Source: Pantoea nemavictus
GTDB taxonomy: Bacteria > Pseudomonadota > Gammaproteobacteria > Enterobacterales > Enterobacteriaceae
Direction of reading: 5' to 3'
Length of the DNA stretch: 64,000 bases
NCBI RefSeq assembly: GCF_037479095.1
Contig: NZ_JBBGZW010000001.1
Span: 930,001 to 994,000 of the forward strand
Shown here in pieces: positions 1-13,655 of the stretch. A program made the translations under genes and the position numbers. Within the stretch, counting starts at the first letter, position 1, and the number at the start of each line of letters is the position of its first letter. The notes below the pieces were generated by a model. It had not been told where the DNA came from. It saw only the letters and a program-made list of their open reading frames with translations, and ran no database searches.

Positions 1-172
1 TGCGCCGTACATCGGTAAAGGTATTGCGATTGGTATCTGCCGCCTGGTTGCTCAGCGCCGAAAGGCTTTCCCATGCTTGCCATGCCAGCACCAGTAACGG
101 CAGCAGCACCAGCAGAAAGGCCATTAAGACTAACTGTCGCAGGGATCGGGGAAACAGACGCCATTTATTCAC
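1..172 (-). CDS. glrK: Sensor histidine kinase GlrK (QseE), N-terminal part only
   Basis: Only the first 57 codons are inside the window; the gene runs off the left edge. The translation begins MNKWRLFPRSLRQL and continues into a hydrophobic first membrane segment (about residues 15-33), matching the N-terminus of the E. coli GlrK/QseE sensor kinase. The start is a GTG at 172, with an AAGGA-type ribosome site about 8 bases upstream. GlrK phosphorylates GlrR, the sigma54 activator that drives the neighbouring glmY. The order purL, glmY, glrK is the E. coli one. Identification rests on the short visible stretch plus synteny. Confidence 0.88.
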   Translation of the reverse strand, partial: MNKWRLFPRSLRQLVLMAFLLVLLPLLVLAWQAWESLSALSNQAADTNRNTFTDVRR

Positions 173-240
173 AACCGCGCTTCCTTAAATATGAGCTGCA
201 GGCATGCTAGCGAAGTATCAAAACGGAAGAAAGGAGAGAT

Positions 241-459
241 ATGAAAACGGCAGGCCTTTTGGCCTGCCGTGAGAGCGACGCCGCAGCATCGCTTGCAAAA
301 TAGGTGGAGCCTAACTCAACGTTGCGTCCGATGCTTGATAACGTTGCAAAGCAAGCGATTATCGGTGAGGTGGACGACAGGCTCCGTTTGGTGCGTCATT
401 CAGTTTTTATGAGCTCTGCCGCGAAAAGCGGGGCAATCATAAACAGGCGAATGAGCCAC
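241..459 (-). ncRNA. glmY: GlmY small RNA
   Basis: The stretch between glrK and purL contains an RNA gene with the GlmY/GlmZ layout. It starts near 459 just after a sigma54 promoter, has a GTGGCTCATTC 5' end, contains the GlmY/GlmZ-like segment CAACGTTGAGTTAGGCTCC, and ends in a strong hairpin (247-270) followed by a short U-run. In E. coli GlmY is a decoy that binds the adaptor RapZ, protects GlmZ and so raises glmS expression for glucosamine-6-phosphate synthesis. The exact 5' and 3' ends are inferred. Confidence 0.85.
247..270 (-). terminator. Terminator of glmY
   Basis: Ten-base-pair hairpin ACGGCAGGCC/GGCCTGCCGT with an AAAA loop, followed on the minus strand by TTTT. Confidence 0.8.
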
Positions 460-470
460 GCAGAGAGTAT

Positions 471-486
471 AGCAAGTATCATGCCA
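471..486 (-). promoter_or_regulatory. Sigma54 promoter of glmY, overlapping a sigma70 -10
   Basis: Read on the minus strand the sequence is TGGCAT-GATAC-TTGCT, a full match to the sigma54 consensus TGGCAY-N5-TTGCW. The following TATACT can serve as a sigma70 -10 for nearly the same start point. E. coli glmY is known to have the same overlapping arrangement. Confidence 0.85.
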
Positions 487-634
487 ACAAATAAATAGTG
501 TTTATTATCAGAGGAATGCCAGATAGAAGGCGAAGACAGGAAGGAAAGCGGACCGGGCGGTCAGGGAAAAGTGTCGCTGATTAGCAACGGGTTTAGAGCG
601 CTAACTTCCTTGCATTACAAATCAACGAGTTAAA

Positions 635-652
635 TGTCACCTTTTGACGACA
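635..652. promoter_or_regulatory. GlrR activator site 1 upstream of glmY
   Basis: Perfect TGTC-N10-GACA dyad about 150 bases upstream of the sigma54 promoter, the pattern described for GlrR enhancer sites at E. coli glmY. Confidence 0.75.
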
Positions 653-667
653 GCATAAAGTCAGGAT

Positions 668-685
668 TGTCGCCTTTTTCCGACA
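668..685. promoter_or_regulatory. GlrR activator site 2 upstream of glmY
   Basis: Second perfect TGTC-N10-GACA dyad, 33 bases (three helical turns) from the first. A half-conserved third copy (TGTC only) lies at 572-589. Confidence 0.75.
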
Positions 686-713
686 GCTTGCATACTTGTG
701 CGGTTTTTAGCCA

Positions 714-792
714 GGTCGCCATTAATGGCGACCCTACAAAAAAATAAAGGCCGCGGTTAGGCGGCCTTGTAAGGTGCGCATTGATGCGCACC
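714..792. repeat. Composite palindromic intergenic repeat, copy 1
   Basis: Perfect 20-base palindrome GGTCGCCATTAATGGCGACC at 714-733, followed after 39 bases by GGTGCGCATTGATGCGCACC at 773-792. The same pair of palindromes recurs near 47989 and 53735. In this copy the spacer holds the purL terminator. Confidence 0.85.
737..768 (-). terminator. Terminator of purL
   Basis: Hairpin AAGGCCGC/GCGGCCTT followed on the minus strand by TATTTTTTT, 49 bases after the purL stop codon. Confidence 0.85.
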
Positions 793-816
793 AGCATAAC
801 AACTCAAGATTAACGC

Positions 817-3800
817 TTAGCCCAACTGCTTACGCGCATTGCGGAAGATACGCATCCACGGGCTATCTTCGCCCCACTCTGCCGGATGCCACGAGTTGCT
901 GACGGTACGGAACACGCGCTCTGGGTGCGGCATCATAATGGTGACGCGACCGCTTTCGTTAGTTACCGCAGTGATGCCGTTTGGTGAGCCATTCGGGTTC
1001 GCCGGATAGCTTTCCGTCACTTTGCCGAAGTTATCGACGAAGCGCAGCGCTACCAGACCTTTGCTCTCCAGCTGCGCCAGATGCGCACCGTCACGCACTT
1101 CAACAAAACCTTCGCCGTGCGATACTGCGATTGGCATATGCGATCCTGCCATGCCCTCCAGCAACAGCGATGGGCTCGCCGCCACTTCGACCAAGCTGAA
1201 ACGCGCTTCGAAACGCTCGGACTGGTTACGCACAAAGCGTGGCCACAGTTCGCTGCCTGGAATCAATTCACGCAGGTTCGACATCATCTGGCAGCCGTTA
1301 CACACGCCCAGCGCCAGCGTTTGTGGACGATGGAAGAAGTTCTCAAACTCATCACGTACGCGGCCGTTGAACAGGATCGATTTCGCCCAACCTTCACCCG
1401 CGCCCAGCACGTCACCGTATGAGAAGCCACCACACGCAACCAGTGCCTGGAACTCTTCCAGACCGCGACGACCGGCGAGCAGATCGCTCATGTGTACGTC
1501 AACTGCAGTAAAGCCAGCGCGATGGAAAGCAGCCGCCATCTCCACGTGGGAGTTCACACCCTGCTCACGCAGCACCGCCACACGCGGACGTGCGCCAGTG
1601 GCGATCATCGGTGCCGCCACATCCTCTTCTGGCTTGAAGGTCAGATGGACGTTCAGACCAGGATCGTTATCGTCTTTCTTCGCTTCATGCTCCTGATCGG
1701 CACAGGCTGGGTTATCACGCAGACGCTGCATCTGCCAGGTGGTTTCTGCCCACCAGGTACGCAGCGTGGTGCGGCTTTCGCTGTACACCGTACTGTCGCC
1801 AGAACGGATCACGAAGCGGTCGCCCGGCAGCGCTTTACCCATCACATGCACGTTAGCGCTCAGGCCGTGATCGGCGAAGACTTTCTCTACTGCCACGCGA
1901 TCCGCTGCGTTGATTTGCAGCACCGCGCCCAGCTCTTCGGTGAACAGCGCTGCCAATGCATCACTGCCCAACGCGGCGATATCGGCTTCGATACCGCAGT
2001 GACCGGTAAAGGCCATCTCCGCCAGCGTGACCAACAGGCCGCCGTCAGAACGGTCGTGATAGGCCAGCAGTTTCTGCTCGGCCACCAGCGCCTGAATAGC
2101 GTTAAAGAAGCCCGCCAGCTGCGTAGCATCACGCACGTCGGCAGGCTTGTCACCGAGTTGACGATAAACCTGTGACAGCGCGGTAGCACCCAGCGTGTTA
2201 GCGCCGTTACCCAGATCCACCAGCAGCAGCAGGTTATCTTGATCGGCCTGCAGCTGCGGCGTAACGGTGCGACGTACATCCTCAACGCGCGCAAACGCGG
2301 TAATCACCAACGACAGCGGCGAGGTCATTTCACGCTGCTCGGTGCCTTGCTGCCAGCGGGTTTTCATCGACATCGAGTCTTTACCGACGGGAATCGTGAT
2401 GCCCAGCGCCGGACACAGCTCTTCACCTACCGCTTTAACGGCGGCGTACAAACCAGCATCTTCGCCTGGGTGACCGGCGGCGGCCATCCAGTTCGCGGAG
2501 AGCTTGACGCGCTGCAGCGAACCAATTGAGGTCGCAGCGATATTGGTCAGCGCTTCACCCACCGCCAGGCGACCGGAAGCGGCGAAGTCGAGCAATGCGA
2601 CTGGCGCGCGTTCGCCGAGAGAGAACGCTTCACCGTGATAGCTATCCAGGCTGGCCGTGGTGACGGCGCAGTTCGCGACCGGAATTTGCCACGGACCGAC
2701 CATCTGATCGCGCGCGACCATGCCGGTTACGCTGCGATCGCCAATGGTGATCAGGAAGGTTTTTTCCGCCACGGTTGGCAAATGCAGCACACGATTCACC
2801 GCATCAGCAACGGTAATCCCGTCGCGCTGCAGGGCATCGCCTTTGGCTTGCTGGCTGGCAACATCACGTGTCATCTTCGGCGTTTTGCCCAGCAGCACGT
2901 CGAGCGGCATGTCGATTGGCTTATTGTCGAAATGGCTGTCGGCGAGGTTCAGATGCAGCTCTTCAGTCGCTTCACCAATCACCGCATAAGGCGCGCGTTC
3001 ACGCTGGCACAACTCATCGAACAGCGCCAGTTTCTCAGGCGCCACCGCCAGCACATAACGTTCCTGTGATTCGTTACACCACACTTCCAGCGGACTCATG
3101 CCCGGCTCGTCGCTCAGGATGTCGCGCAGGTTAAAGTTACCGCCGCGGTTACCATCACTTACCAGCTCTGGCATCGCGTTCGAGAGACCGCCCGCGCCCA
3201 CGTCATGGATAAACAGAATCGGGTTGGCTTCGCCCAGCTGCCAGCAGCGGTCGATCACTTCCTGGCAGCGACGTTCCATCTCTGGGTTGTCGCGCTGTAC
3301 TGAAGCAAAGTCGAGATCGGCATCCGATTGGCCGGAAGCCATCGACGAAGCGGCACCGCCGCCCAGACCGATGTTCATCGCCGGGCCACCCAGCACGATC
3401 AGTTTGGCCCCCACCACAATCTCGCCTTTCTGCACGTGATCGGCACGAATGTTACCGATGCCGCCCGCCAGCATAATCGGCTTATGGTAGCCGCGCAGCT
3501 CCACACCATTGTGGCTGTTGACGCGCTCTTCATAGGTACGGAAGTAGCCATTCAGGGCAGGACGACCAAATTCGTTGTTGAATGCCGCGCCGCCCAGCGG
3601 GCCTTCGGTCATGATGTCTAAGGCGGTGACAATACGATCCGGCTTACCGAAATCCTCTTCCCACGGCTGTTCGAAGCCTGGAATGCGCAGGTTCGATACC
3701 GAGAAACCGACCAGACCGGCTTTTGGCTTCGCACCACGTCCGGTTGCGCCTTCATCACGAATTTCACCACCGGAACCGGTCGCAGCACCCGGCCATGGCG

Positions 3801-4707
3801 AAATAGCGGTTGGGTGGTTATGGGTTTCCACTTTCATCAGGATATGCGCTTCTTCCTGATGGAATTCATATTCGCCCTTCTGCGCATCTGCGTAGAAGCG
3901 GCCAACCTCGGAACCTTCCATCACTGCGGCGTTGTCTTTATACGCCGACAGCACGTGCTCAGGATTATGTTCAAAGGTGTTTTTGATCATTTTAAACAGC
4001 GACTTCGGCTGCTTTTCGCCGTCGATAATCCAGTCGGCGTTGAAGATTTTGTGACGACAGTGCTCAGAGTTTGCCTGCGCAAACATATAGAGCTCGATGT
4101 CGTTTGGATTACGCCCCAGCTTGGTAAAGGCATCAAGCAGGTAATCGATCTCATCATCGGCCAGCGCCAGGCCCAGCGTGGCATTGGCCTGCTCCAGCGC
4201 GCTGCGACCTGCGCCCAGCACGTCGATGCTTTTGAGCGGCTGCGGCTGATGATGGGCAAACAGCTGCTGCGCATCGCTGAGGTCAGCGAACACGGTTTCC
4301 ATCATGCGGTCATGCAGCAGGCTGGCAAGTTGCTGCCACTGCGCTTCCGTCAGCTCAGGGGCCTGCACATAGAAAGCCATGCCGCGCTCAAGGCGTAACA
4401 CCTGTGGCAGATCGCAGTTGTGCGCGATATCGGTGGCTTTCGAGGACCACGGAGAGATGGTGCCGGGACGCGGCGTTACCAGCAACAGACGCCCTTGTGG
4501 CGCATGTTCGGCGAGAGAAGGACCGTATTTCAGCAGACGTTGCAGGCGGGCGTGCTCATCCGCGCTGAGCGGTGCGCTGACATCGGCAAAATGGACGTAC
4601 TCGGCGTAAATATCACTCACCGGAAGGTGAGCGTCCTGAAAGCGGGTCAGCAGTTTGTTTACACGAAATGCCGACAGAGCGGGCGAACCACGCAGAATTT
4701 CCATCAT
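817..4707 (-). CDS. purL: Phosphoribosylformylglycinamidine synthase
   Basis: Catalyses step four of purine synthesis, turning FGAR into FGAM with glutamine and ATP. The 1296 residues match the large single-chain enterobacterial enzyme (E. coli 1295). An N-terminal PurS-like region is followed by the ATP-binding synthase domains, with [20 protein letters not shown] near residue 300. The C-terminal class I glutaminase has the catalytic Cys near 1136 (LGVCNGCQ) and a MPHPER His-Glu pair near 1261. Translation can start at either of two adjacent ATG codons (4707 or 4704). A PurR operator and a -10 TATAAT lie upstream, and a rho-independent terminator follows. It is transcribed alone, divergently from mltF. 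Confidence 0.99.
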   Translation of the reverse strand: MMEILRGSPALSAFRVNKLLTRFQDAHLPVSDIYAEYVHFADVSAPLSADEHARLQRLLKYGPSLAEHAPQGRLLLVTPRPGTISPWSSKATDIAHNCDLPQVLRLERGMAFYVQAPELTEAQWQQLASLLHDRMMETVFADLSDAQQLFAHHQPQPLKSIDVLGAGRSALEQANATLGLALADDEIDYLLDAFTKLGRNPNDIELYMFAQANSEHCRHKIFNADWIIDGEKQPKSLFKMIKNTFEHNPEHVLSAYKDNAAVMEGSEVGRFYADAQKGEYEFHQEEAHILMKVETHNHPTAISPWPGAATGSGGEIRDEGATGRGAKPKAGLVGFSVSNLRIPGFEQPWEEDFGKPDRIVTALDIMTEGPLGGAAFNNEFGRPALNGYFRTYEERVNSHNGVELRGYHKPIMLAGGIGNIRADHVQKGEIVVGAKLIVLGGPAMNIGLGGGAASSMASGQSDADLDFASVQRDNPEMERRCQEVIDRCWQLGEANPILFIHDVGAGGLSNAMPELVSDGNRGGNFNLRDILSDEPGMSPLEVWCNESQERYVLAVAPEKLALFDELCQRERAPYAVIGEATEELHLNLADSHFDNKPIDMPLDVLLGKTPKMTRDVASQQAKGDALQRDGITVADAVNRVLHLPTVAEKTFLITIGDRSVTGMVARDQMVGPWQIPVANCAVTTASLDSYHGEAFSLGERAPVALLDFAASGRLAVGEALTNIAATSIGSLQRVKLSANWMAAAGHPGEDAGLYAAVKAVGEELCPALGITIPVGKDSMSMKTRWQQGTEQREMTSPLSLVITAFARVEDVRRTVTPQLQADQDNLLLLVDLGNGANTLGATALSQVYRQLGDKPADVRDATQLAGFFNAIQALVAEQKLLAYHDRSDGGLLVTLAEMAFTGHCGIEADIAALGSDALAALFTEELGAVLQINAADRVAVEKVFADHGLSANVHVMGKALPGDRFVIRSGDSTVYSESRTTLRTWWAETTWQMQRLRDNPACADQEHEAKKDDNDPGLNVHLTFKPEEDVAAPMIATGARPRVAVLREQGVNSHVEMAAAFHRAGFTAVDVHMSDLLAGRRGLEEFQALVACGGFSYGDVLGAGEGWAKSILFNGRVRDEFENFFHRPQTLALGVCNGCQMMSNLRELIPGSELWPRFVRNQSERFEARFSLVEVAASPSLLLEGMAGSHMPIAVSHGEGFVEVRDGAHLAQLESKGLVALRFVDNFGKVTESYPANPNGSPNGITAVTNESGRVTIMMPHPERVFRTVSNSWHPAEWGEDSPWMRIFRNARKQLG

Positions 4708-4773
4708 TAAAGATCTCTCGTCTTTGAAGTGCCGGGCGACGCTTCATTGGGCGCAACAGGGGAAAACGGGCGG

Positions 4774-4779
4774 TATTAT
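4774..4779 (-). promoter_or_regulatory. -10 element of the purL promoter
   Basis: TATAAT on the minus strand. A weak -35 (TTTCGT) 17 bases upstream lies inside the PurR operator, so a bound repressor would block polymerase. Confidence 0.6.
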
Positions 4780-4797
4780 AGAGAAACAGCACGGGAT

Positions 4798-4813
4798 ACG
4801 AAACCGTTTGCGC
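4798..4813. promoter_or_regulatory. PurR operator of purL
   Basis: ACGAAACCGTTTGCGC matches the 16-base PurR palindrome (ACGAAAACGTTTGCGT in this orientation) at 14 positions and sits over the -35 region, as expected for hypoxanthine/guanine-responsive repression. Confidence 0.8.
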
Positions 4814-4977
4814 ATAAATTCTGGCACCTGGCGTTTGGCTGAATTTTGCACAATTCTTGCTATAAAAGTTGCCCTGCCCCTTTTTGTTGCGCAAAATGCC
4901 CCTCGCTCTGGGAGTTAAAACAACATAAATACTGCCTTTAAAAGACAGAGGCCTGTGAGCCATTACGAGACAACTAT

Positions 4978-7630
<2,653 letters not shown>

Positions 7631-7846
7631 ACAGCACTCCTTCTCTATCCTTCGTGGTTTCTGCACTACAGTGTAGCCAGCTTCAGCGTTTGGGGCGAAA
7701 GCTGCTATTTTTAATTCCAATGACTACAATGCCAGCTGAATAGTTTATTCTCTGTGCCCGCGCGCTGTCATCTGGCGGCAATCGCCCGACATCCTGCGCG
7801 TAACCGCACTACGCTCTATCTGGAAAGATGAATTAAGGATCGAACA

Positions 7847-8686
7847 ATGAGTTCATTGCTGCGCATTCGCCAACTTTATCCTCGACTGGCGCTAAATGAG
7901 CGTCGCCTGGCGGATTTTTTGCTGTCGCAGCCGGACCGTGCACGGCATCTGAGTTCACAAAAACTGGCTGAGGAGTCGGGTGTCAGCCAGTCCAGCGTGG
8001 TGAAATTTGCCCAGAAGCTGGGCTATAAAGGCTTCCCGGCGCTGAAGCTGGCGCTGAGCGAATCAATGGCCGATCGCGATGCTATTACCGTGCATAACCA
8101 TATTCTTAGCGATGACCCACTCAAAGTGGTGGGTGAAAAGCTGCTGACGGAAAAGATCTCGGCGATCCGCGCCACGCTGGATATCAATAGCGAAGAGAAG
8201 CTGCTGCAAACCTTACAGCTGCTGAAAAATGCCAACCGTATTCTTCTGGTCGGCATCGGTGCATCGGGTTTGGTGGCGAAAGATTTCTCATGGAAACTGA
8301 TGAAAATCGGCATTAACGCAGTTGCGGAACAGGATATGCATGCGCTGCTGGCCAGCGTGCAGGCGATGGCGCCGGGCGATGTGTTGCTGGCGATCTCCTA
8401 CACCGGCGAACGTCGCGAAATCAATCTGGCGGCGCAGGAAGCGGCGCAGGTTGGCGCCGATGTGCTGGCTTTTACTGGCTTCACGCCGAATGCCCTGCAG
8501 CAGTGTGCGACGGTTTGTCTCTACACCGTAGCGGAAGAGCAGAGTACGCGCAGTGCGGCAATTTCATCAACCAGTGCGCAACTGGCACTTACCGATTTGC
8601 TGTTTATGGCGCTGGTGCAGAACGATCCGGAACGCGCATCCAGCCATATTCGTCACAGCGAAGAGTTGGTGAAAAAGCTGGTCTGA
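7847..8686 (+). CDS. yfhH: RpiR/MurR-family transcriptional regulator YfhH
   Basis: Predicted sugar-phosphate-responsive DNA-binding protein. An N-terminal RpiR helix-turn-helix (residues 1-75, SSQKLAEESGVSQSSVVKFAQKLG) is followed by a SIS domain (about 115-245, LLVGIGASGLVAKDFSWKLMKIG and LLAISYTGERREI) that binds phosphosugars in this family. The 279 residues and the position between pgpC and yfhL match E. coli yfhH. Its targets are not evident from the sequence, as no sugar-phosphate metabolic gene is adjacent. Confidence 0.9.
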   Translation: MSSLLRIRQLYPRLALNERRLADFLLSQPDRARHLSSQKLAEESGVSQSSVVKFAQKLGYKGFPALKLALSESMADRDAITVHNHILSDDPLKVVGEKLLTEKISAIRATLDINSEEKLLQTLQLLKNANRILLVGIGASGLVAKDFSWKLMKIGINAVAEQDMHALLASVQAMAPGDVLLAISYTGERREINLAAQEAAQVGADVLAFTGFTPNALQQCATVCLYTVAEEQSTRSAAISSTSAQLALTDLLFMALVQNDPERASSHIRHSEELVKKLV

Positions 8687-8741
8687 TGAGATGAGGCGCG
8701 TATAATACCCGCGCCTTTTCTGCTGTTATTGGATTTCCGCT

Positions 8742-8990
8742 ATGGCCCTGCTCATCACCACTAAATGCATCAATTGCGATATGTGCGAACCTGAATGCCC
8801 AAACCAGGCAATCAGTTTAGGCGACGCGATCTATGAGATTGATGTCGACCGCTGCACTGAGTGCGTGGGCCATTATGATGTGCCGACCTGCCAAAGCGTC
8901 TGCCCGATTGATAACACCATTATTGCGGATCCACAGCACCTGGAGAGTCGTGAGGCGCTGTGGGAGAAATTTGTGGTGTTGCACCCTTAG
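8742..8990 (+). CDS. yfhL: Ferredoxin-like 2[4Fe-4S] protein YfhL
   Basis: Small iron-sulfur electron carrier of 82 residues. Two cluster-binding patterns are visible: [12 protein letters not shown] (residues 9-20) and [18 protein letters not shown], with the enlarged loop between Cys residues that is typical of the Allochromatium-type ferredoxins. Its physiological partner is not known from context. The 3' end overlaps the end of convergent acpS by four bases. Confidence 0.95.
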   Translation: MALLITTKCINCDMCEPECPNQAISLGDAIYEIDVDRCTECVGHYDVPTCQSVCPIDNTIIADPQHLESREALWEKFVVLHP

Positions 8991-9367
8991 TTCTCGATAA
9001 TCACCGTCGCGCAAGCGTAGTGGCGTTCATCCGCTAATGTCACATGCACGTGCTGCACACCGAGCTGGCTGGCAATCACTTTCGCCTGCTCAAAGAAACG
9101 TAATCCCGGCTTACCCAGCGCATCGTTGTACACTTCAAACTGATTGAACGCCAGGCCACCGCGAATGCCGGTGCCAAACGCTTTCGCTGCCGCCTCTTTC
9201 ACCGCAAAGCGTTTAGCAAGAAAGCGCACCGGTTGCTGGTGCGCCTGATATTGCTGCCACTCGGCTTCGCTCAATACGCGGCGCGCCAGGCGATCGCCGG
9301 AGCGCTCAATCACGCCCGCAATGCGCTCGATCTCTACGATGTCGCTGCCGAGTCCGAGAATCGCCAT
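8987..9367 (-). CDS. acpS: Holo-[acyl-carrier-protein] synthase
   Basis: Transfers 4'-phosphopantetheine from CoA to the ACP serine. The 126 residues carry the two family signatures: [12 protein letters not shown] (Mg-binding Asp near residue 9) and [16 protein letters not shown] (about 57-72). Last gene of the rnc-era-recO-pdxJ-acpS operon; its ATG shares one base with the end of pdxJ, so translation is probably coupled. Confidence 0.98.
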   Translation of the reverse strand: MAILGLGSDIVEIERIAGVIERSGDRLARRVLSEAEWQQYQAHQQPVRFLAKRFAVKEAAAKAFGTGIRGGLAFNQFEVYNDALGKPGLRFFEQAKVIASQLGVQHVHVTLADERHYACATVIIEN

Positions 9368-10098
9368 TAGCGACGCGCTTCCCGCATCAGCTGCTTCATT
9401 TCACTGACCGCATCGGCCAGGCCGCTGAACAGTGCGCGACCAATAATCGCATGGCCGATATTCAGTTCGTGCATTTCCGGCAGTTCAGCAATCGGCTGCA
9501 CGTTGTGGTAGGTCAAACCGTGGCCAGCATTCACTTTCAGGCCAAGGCTGGCGGCGAAAGTCGCGGCTTTACGAATGCGCGACAGTTCAGCCTGGCGCGC
9601 CAGACCTTCAGGCGCTTCGGCGTAGGCGCCGGTGTGAATTTCAATATAGGGTGCGCCGCTGGCAACGGCGGCTTCAATCTGGCGGTGATCGGCATCGATA
9701 AACAGCGACACCAGAATGCCGGCGTCGCTCAGCAGGCGCACCGCGGCGTTAATTTTATCCTGCTGACCGGCCACATCCAGCCCACCTTCAGTGGTCACTT
9801 CCTGACGCTTTTCCGGCACCAGGCAAACGAAGTGAGGTTTGATTTCGCAGGCGATGTCGATCATCTCGTCCGTGACCGCCATCTCCAGATTCATGCGCGT
9901 CTGAATGGTGTCACGCAGAATGCGTACATCGCGGTCAGTAATGTGGCGGCGATCTTCACGCAAATGCACGGTAATGCCGTCGGCACCGGCCTGCTCGGCA
10001 ACAAACGCAGCCTGCACCGGATCGGGATAGTTTGTGCCACGTGCGTTACGTACGGTGGCAATGTGGTCAATGTTGACGCCTAACAGCAACTCAGCCAT
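9367..10098 (-). CDS. pdxJ: Pyridoxine 5'-phosphate synthase
   Basis: Condenses 1-deoxyxylulose-5-phosphate with 3-amino-2-oxopropyl phosphate to make pyridoxine 5'-phosphate. The TIM-barrel protein of 243 residues opens with [23 protein letters not shown], the invariant PdxJ N-terminus, and ends with the phosphate-binding [13 protein letters not shown]. Located between recO (70-base gap) and acpS (1-base overlap). Confidence 0.98.
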   Translation of the reverse strand: MAELLLGVNIDHIATVRNARGTNYPDPVQAAFVAEQAGADGITVHLREDRRHITDRDVRILRDTIQTRMNLEMAVTDEMIDIACEIKPHFVCLVPEKRQEVTTEGGLDVAGQQDKINAAVRLLSDAGILVSLFIDADHRQIEAAVASGAPYIEIHTGAYAEAPEGLARQAELSRIRKAATFAASLGLKVNAGHGLTYHNVQPIAELPEMHELNIGHAIIGRALFSGLADAVSEMKQLMREARR

Positions 10099-10168
10099 GA
10101 CAATCCTTAAATGTGTTCAGTGTGTTTGCAGTGTACTGCGCTGAATATATCAGGCGGTACGACCAGCG

Positions 10169-10897
10169 CTAGTCGTTTGCCACATCGGGTCTCTTTTTTG
10201 GCACGAACTGGCGAAACAGTTCCTGACTCTTCAGCGGTTTGCCGCCCAGATAGGGCTTCAGCGCCATCCGCGTAAAGCGTTTGGCGGCGCGCAAAGTATC
10301 GGCATCGGGGAATTCACGTTCCCATAGCGCTCGCAGCTGGCGGCCAGTGAAGCTGCGCTGATTGACCACCAGGCTGGCGATAAAGCCCTTCTCTTCGCGG
10401 TAACTGTAGGTCATGCCATCGGCAACCTCTTCGCCGCTGCCGGCACAATGCAGGAAATCGACGCCGTAGCCGAGATGACCCAGCAGCGCCAGCTCAAAAC
10501 GACGCAGCGCCGGTTCAGGCGAGCCGTTGCCTGCTGCCAGCGTTTGGATGCAATTCAGGTAATCGAAGAACATGTCCGAGAAGGGGATTTGCTGCTCCAG
10601 CACGCGCGACAGCAGTTCATTGACGTACAGCCCGCAGTAGAGCGTGATGCCGCTGAGCGGCAATGCCAATGAAACGGCTTCGGCATTACGCAGCGTTTTG
10701 ACGTCGCCACGACCGCCCCAGCGCACCAGCAGCGGCGTGAAGGGTTGTAGCGCACCTTTCAGTTGGGAGCGGCGCGAACGGGCGCCTTTGGCAAGGACGC
10801 GGACGCGCCCTTCGCTTTCGCTGAACAGATCGAGGAGCAGGCTGGTTTCGCTGTAAGGGCGACTATGCAGCACAAAGGCGCGTTGCCAGCCTTCCAT
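10169..10897 (-). CDS. recO: DNA repair protein RecO
   Basis: Mediator of RecFOR recombination that loads RecA on SSB-coated DNA and anneals strands. The 242 residues comprise an N-terminal OB-fold (about 1-80, [38 protein letters not shown]) and a C-terminal helical domain. Starts three bases after the era stop, hence in the same operon and probably translationally coupled. Confidence 0.97.
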   Translation of the reverse strand: MEGWQRAFVLHSRPYSETSLLLDLFSESEGRVRVLAKGARSRRSQLKGALQPFTPLLVRWGGRGDVKTLRNAEAVSLALPLSGITLYCGLYVNELLSRVLEQQIPFSDMFFDYLNCIQTLAAGNGSPEPALRRFELALLGHLGYGVDFLHCAGSGEEVADGMTYSYREEKGFIASLVVNQRSFTGRQLRALWEREFPDADTLRAAKRFTRMALKPYLGGKPLKSQELFRQFVPKKRPDVAND

Positions 10898-10900
10898 CGA

Positions 10901-11806
10901 TTACCCTTCGTCAGAGTAACCTAAGCTGCGCAGCGCACGTTCATCGTCCGCCCAGCCAGATTTCACTTTAACCCACAGTTCAAGATGCACTTTCGCCTCA
11001 AACATCTCTTCCATGTCTTTACGCGATTCAATGCCGATGGTTTTGATCTTGGCGCCTTTATTGCCGATGACCATCTTCTTCTGGCCTTCGCGCTCAACGA
11101 GGATCAGGCCATTGATGTCATAGCCGCCGCGCTCGTTAGAGACAAACTGCTCAATTTCTACGGTGACGGAATAAGGCAGCTCAGCGCCAAGGAAGCGCAT
11201 CAATTTTTCACGGATGATCTCAGATGCCATAAAGCGCTGCGAGCGGTCGGTGACATAATCTTCTGGGAAATGATGCTCAGATTTTGGCAAGCATTTGCGC
11301 GCAATCGCCGCAATAGCGTCAACATTTTTGCCACTCTCAGCAGAGATCGGTACAATTTCGAGGAAGTTCATCTGCTGGCTGAGGAACTGCAGATGGGGCA
11401 ACAGAATGCTCTTATCCTGAATGTTGTCGACTTTATTGATCGCCAATACCACAGGAACTTTGTTATCCCGCAGCTTGTTAAGCACCATCTCGTCGTCTGG
11501 CGTCCAGCGCGTGCCTTCAACCACAAAGATCACCAGCTCAACATCACCGATGGAGCTGCTGGCCGCGCGGTTCATCAAGCGGTTGATAGCCCGCTTCTCT
11601 TCCATATGCAGCCCTGGCGTATCCACGTAGATCGCTTGATAAGCGCCTTCGGTGTGGATGCCCATAATACGGTGACGCGTGGTTTGCGGTTTGCGTGAAG
11701 TGATCGACACCTTCTGCCCCAGTAACTGGTTCAGCAAAGTGGATTTACCGACGTTTGGTCGGCCTACAATCGCGACAAAGCCGCTATATGTTTCGAGTTC
11801 GCTCAT
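10901..11806 (-). CDS. era: GTPase Era
   Basis: Ribosome-assembly GTPase that binds the 16S rRNA 3' end. G motifs: [13 protein letters not shown] (G1, about residue 14), DTPGL (G3, about 62) and NKVD (G4, about 124). A KH RNA-binding domain follows (about 200-300, [25 protein letters not shown]). 301 residues as in E. coli. Follows rnc by 49 bases in the rnc operon. Confidence 0.99.
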   Translation of the reverse strand: MSELETYSGFVAIVGRPNVGKSTLLNQLLGQKVSITSRKPQTTRHRIMGIHTEGAYQAIYVDTPGLHMEEKRAINRLMNRAASSSIGDVELVIFVVEGTRWTPDDEMVLNKLRDNKVPVVLAINKVDNIQDKSILLPHLQFLSQQMNFLEIVPISAESGKNVDAIAAIARKCLPKSEHHFPEDYVTDRSQRFMASEIIREKLMRFLGAELPYSVTVEIEQFVSNERGGYDINGLILVEREGQKKMVIGNKGAKIKTIGIESRKDMEEMFEAKVHLELWVKVKSGWADDERALRSLGYSDEG

Positions 11807-11855
11807 TCGAGTCCTGACTTGGGCAGCGCCGCTTTCGACGCTGCGATGTGACTAT

Positions 11856-12671
<816 letters not shown>

Positions 12672-12674
12672 TTA

Positions 12675-13646
12675 TCAATGAATCCCACCAATGCGGCTAA
12701 AGCGCACGCCGGTCGGCCACTGTCCTTCTTGTTTCTCGAAGCTCATCCAGATAGCAACCGCTTTACCGACCAGATTCTTCTCGGGCACAAAGCCCCAGTA
12801 GCGGCTGTCGGCGCTGTTATCACGGTTGTCACCCATCATGAAATACTGCCCTTGCGGCACAATCCATGTCGATTGCGGCTGGCCAGGCTGCTGATAATAC
12901 ATGCTTGCCTGACTTTGCGCTTCGTTTACCAGCAAGATATCGTGCGTTACGTTGCCCAAAGTCTCTTTACGGGTGCCGAGACGCAAACCGCCCTTCATGG
13001 TTTCACCCTGCGGAGCCTGGAAGAAGCCGTTACCGGTTTCATTGCCATCAAAGCCGCTGAAGGTTTGAATGAAGTTGCTTGGCTCAACGTTAGTGTACGT
13101 TACCGGCAGCGCGGTACTGCAATTGCCGCTGCTGCAACCCGGATTGATGGTCAGGGTTTTGCTGTAAGGGTCAAACACCACTTTGTCGCCTGGCAAGCCA
13201 ATCACGCGCTTGATGTAATCCACGCTCGGATCTTTCGGATATTTGAATACCGCGACATCACCACGCTGCGGATGACCGGTTGGAATCAGCGTGGTTTGGG
13301 TAATTGGATCTTTAATGCCGTAAGCAAACTTCTCCACGAGGATGAAGTCACCAATCAGCAGCGTTGGCATCATTGAGCCTGAGGGAATCTGGAACGGCTC
13401 AAAAATGAACGAACGCACAATCAATACCACCGCCAGCACCGGGAACACCGATGCCGTGGTTTCTACCCAACCCGGTTGTGCGGCCACTTTCGCCAGCGTT
13501 TTGCTGTCGAGTGCGTTGCCAGCCTGCGCTTGCGCTGCAGCCTGCTTAGCACGACGTGCCGGTGCCCATTTAAAGCGATCGATACACCAGATAACGCCAG
13601 TGACCAGCGTTGCGATCACTAAAACCAGGGCGAACATGTTAGCCAT
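12675..13646 (-). CDS. lepB: Signal peptidase I
   Basis: Removes signal peptides from exported proteins at the periplasmic face of the inner membrane. Two N-terminal membrane segments (about residues 4-22 and 62-78) precede the catalytic domain: nucleophile Ser in SGSMMPTLLIGDFILVEKF near residue 91, general-base Lys in YIKRVIGLPGDKV near 146, and the conserved GDNRDNSADSRYWG. 323 residues (E. coli 324). Follows lepA by nine bases; the lepA-lepB operon is conserved. Confidence 0.99.
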   Translation of the reverse strand: MANMFALVLVIATLVTGVIWCIDRFKWAPARRAKQAAAQAQAGNALDSKTLAKVAAQPGWVETTASVFPVLAVVLIVRSFIFEPFQIPSGSMMPTLLIGDFILVEKFAYGIKDPITQTTLIPTGHPQRGDVAVFKYPKDPSVDYIKRVIGLPGDKVVFDPYSKTLTINPGCSSGNCSTALPVTYTNVEPSNFIQTFSGFDGNETGNGFFQAPQGETMKGGLRLGTRKETLGNVTHDILLVNEAQSQASMYYQQPGQPQSTWIVPQGQYFMMGDNRDNSADSRYWGFVPEKNLVGKAVAIWMSFEKQEGQWPTGVRFSRIGGIH

Positions 13647-13655
13647 TAAAAATCC

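Noticed and set aside
304..498. 64-codon open frame on the plus strand
   Set aside because: Lies antisense to the glmY gene and its promoter, has no ribosome site and no recognisable product.
1492..2175. 227-codon and 224-codon plus-strand frames inside purL
   Set aside because: Antisense to well-conserved purL domains and without start signals.
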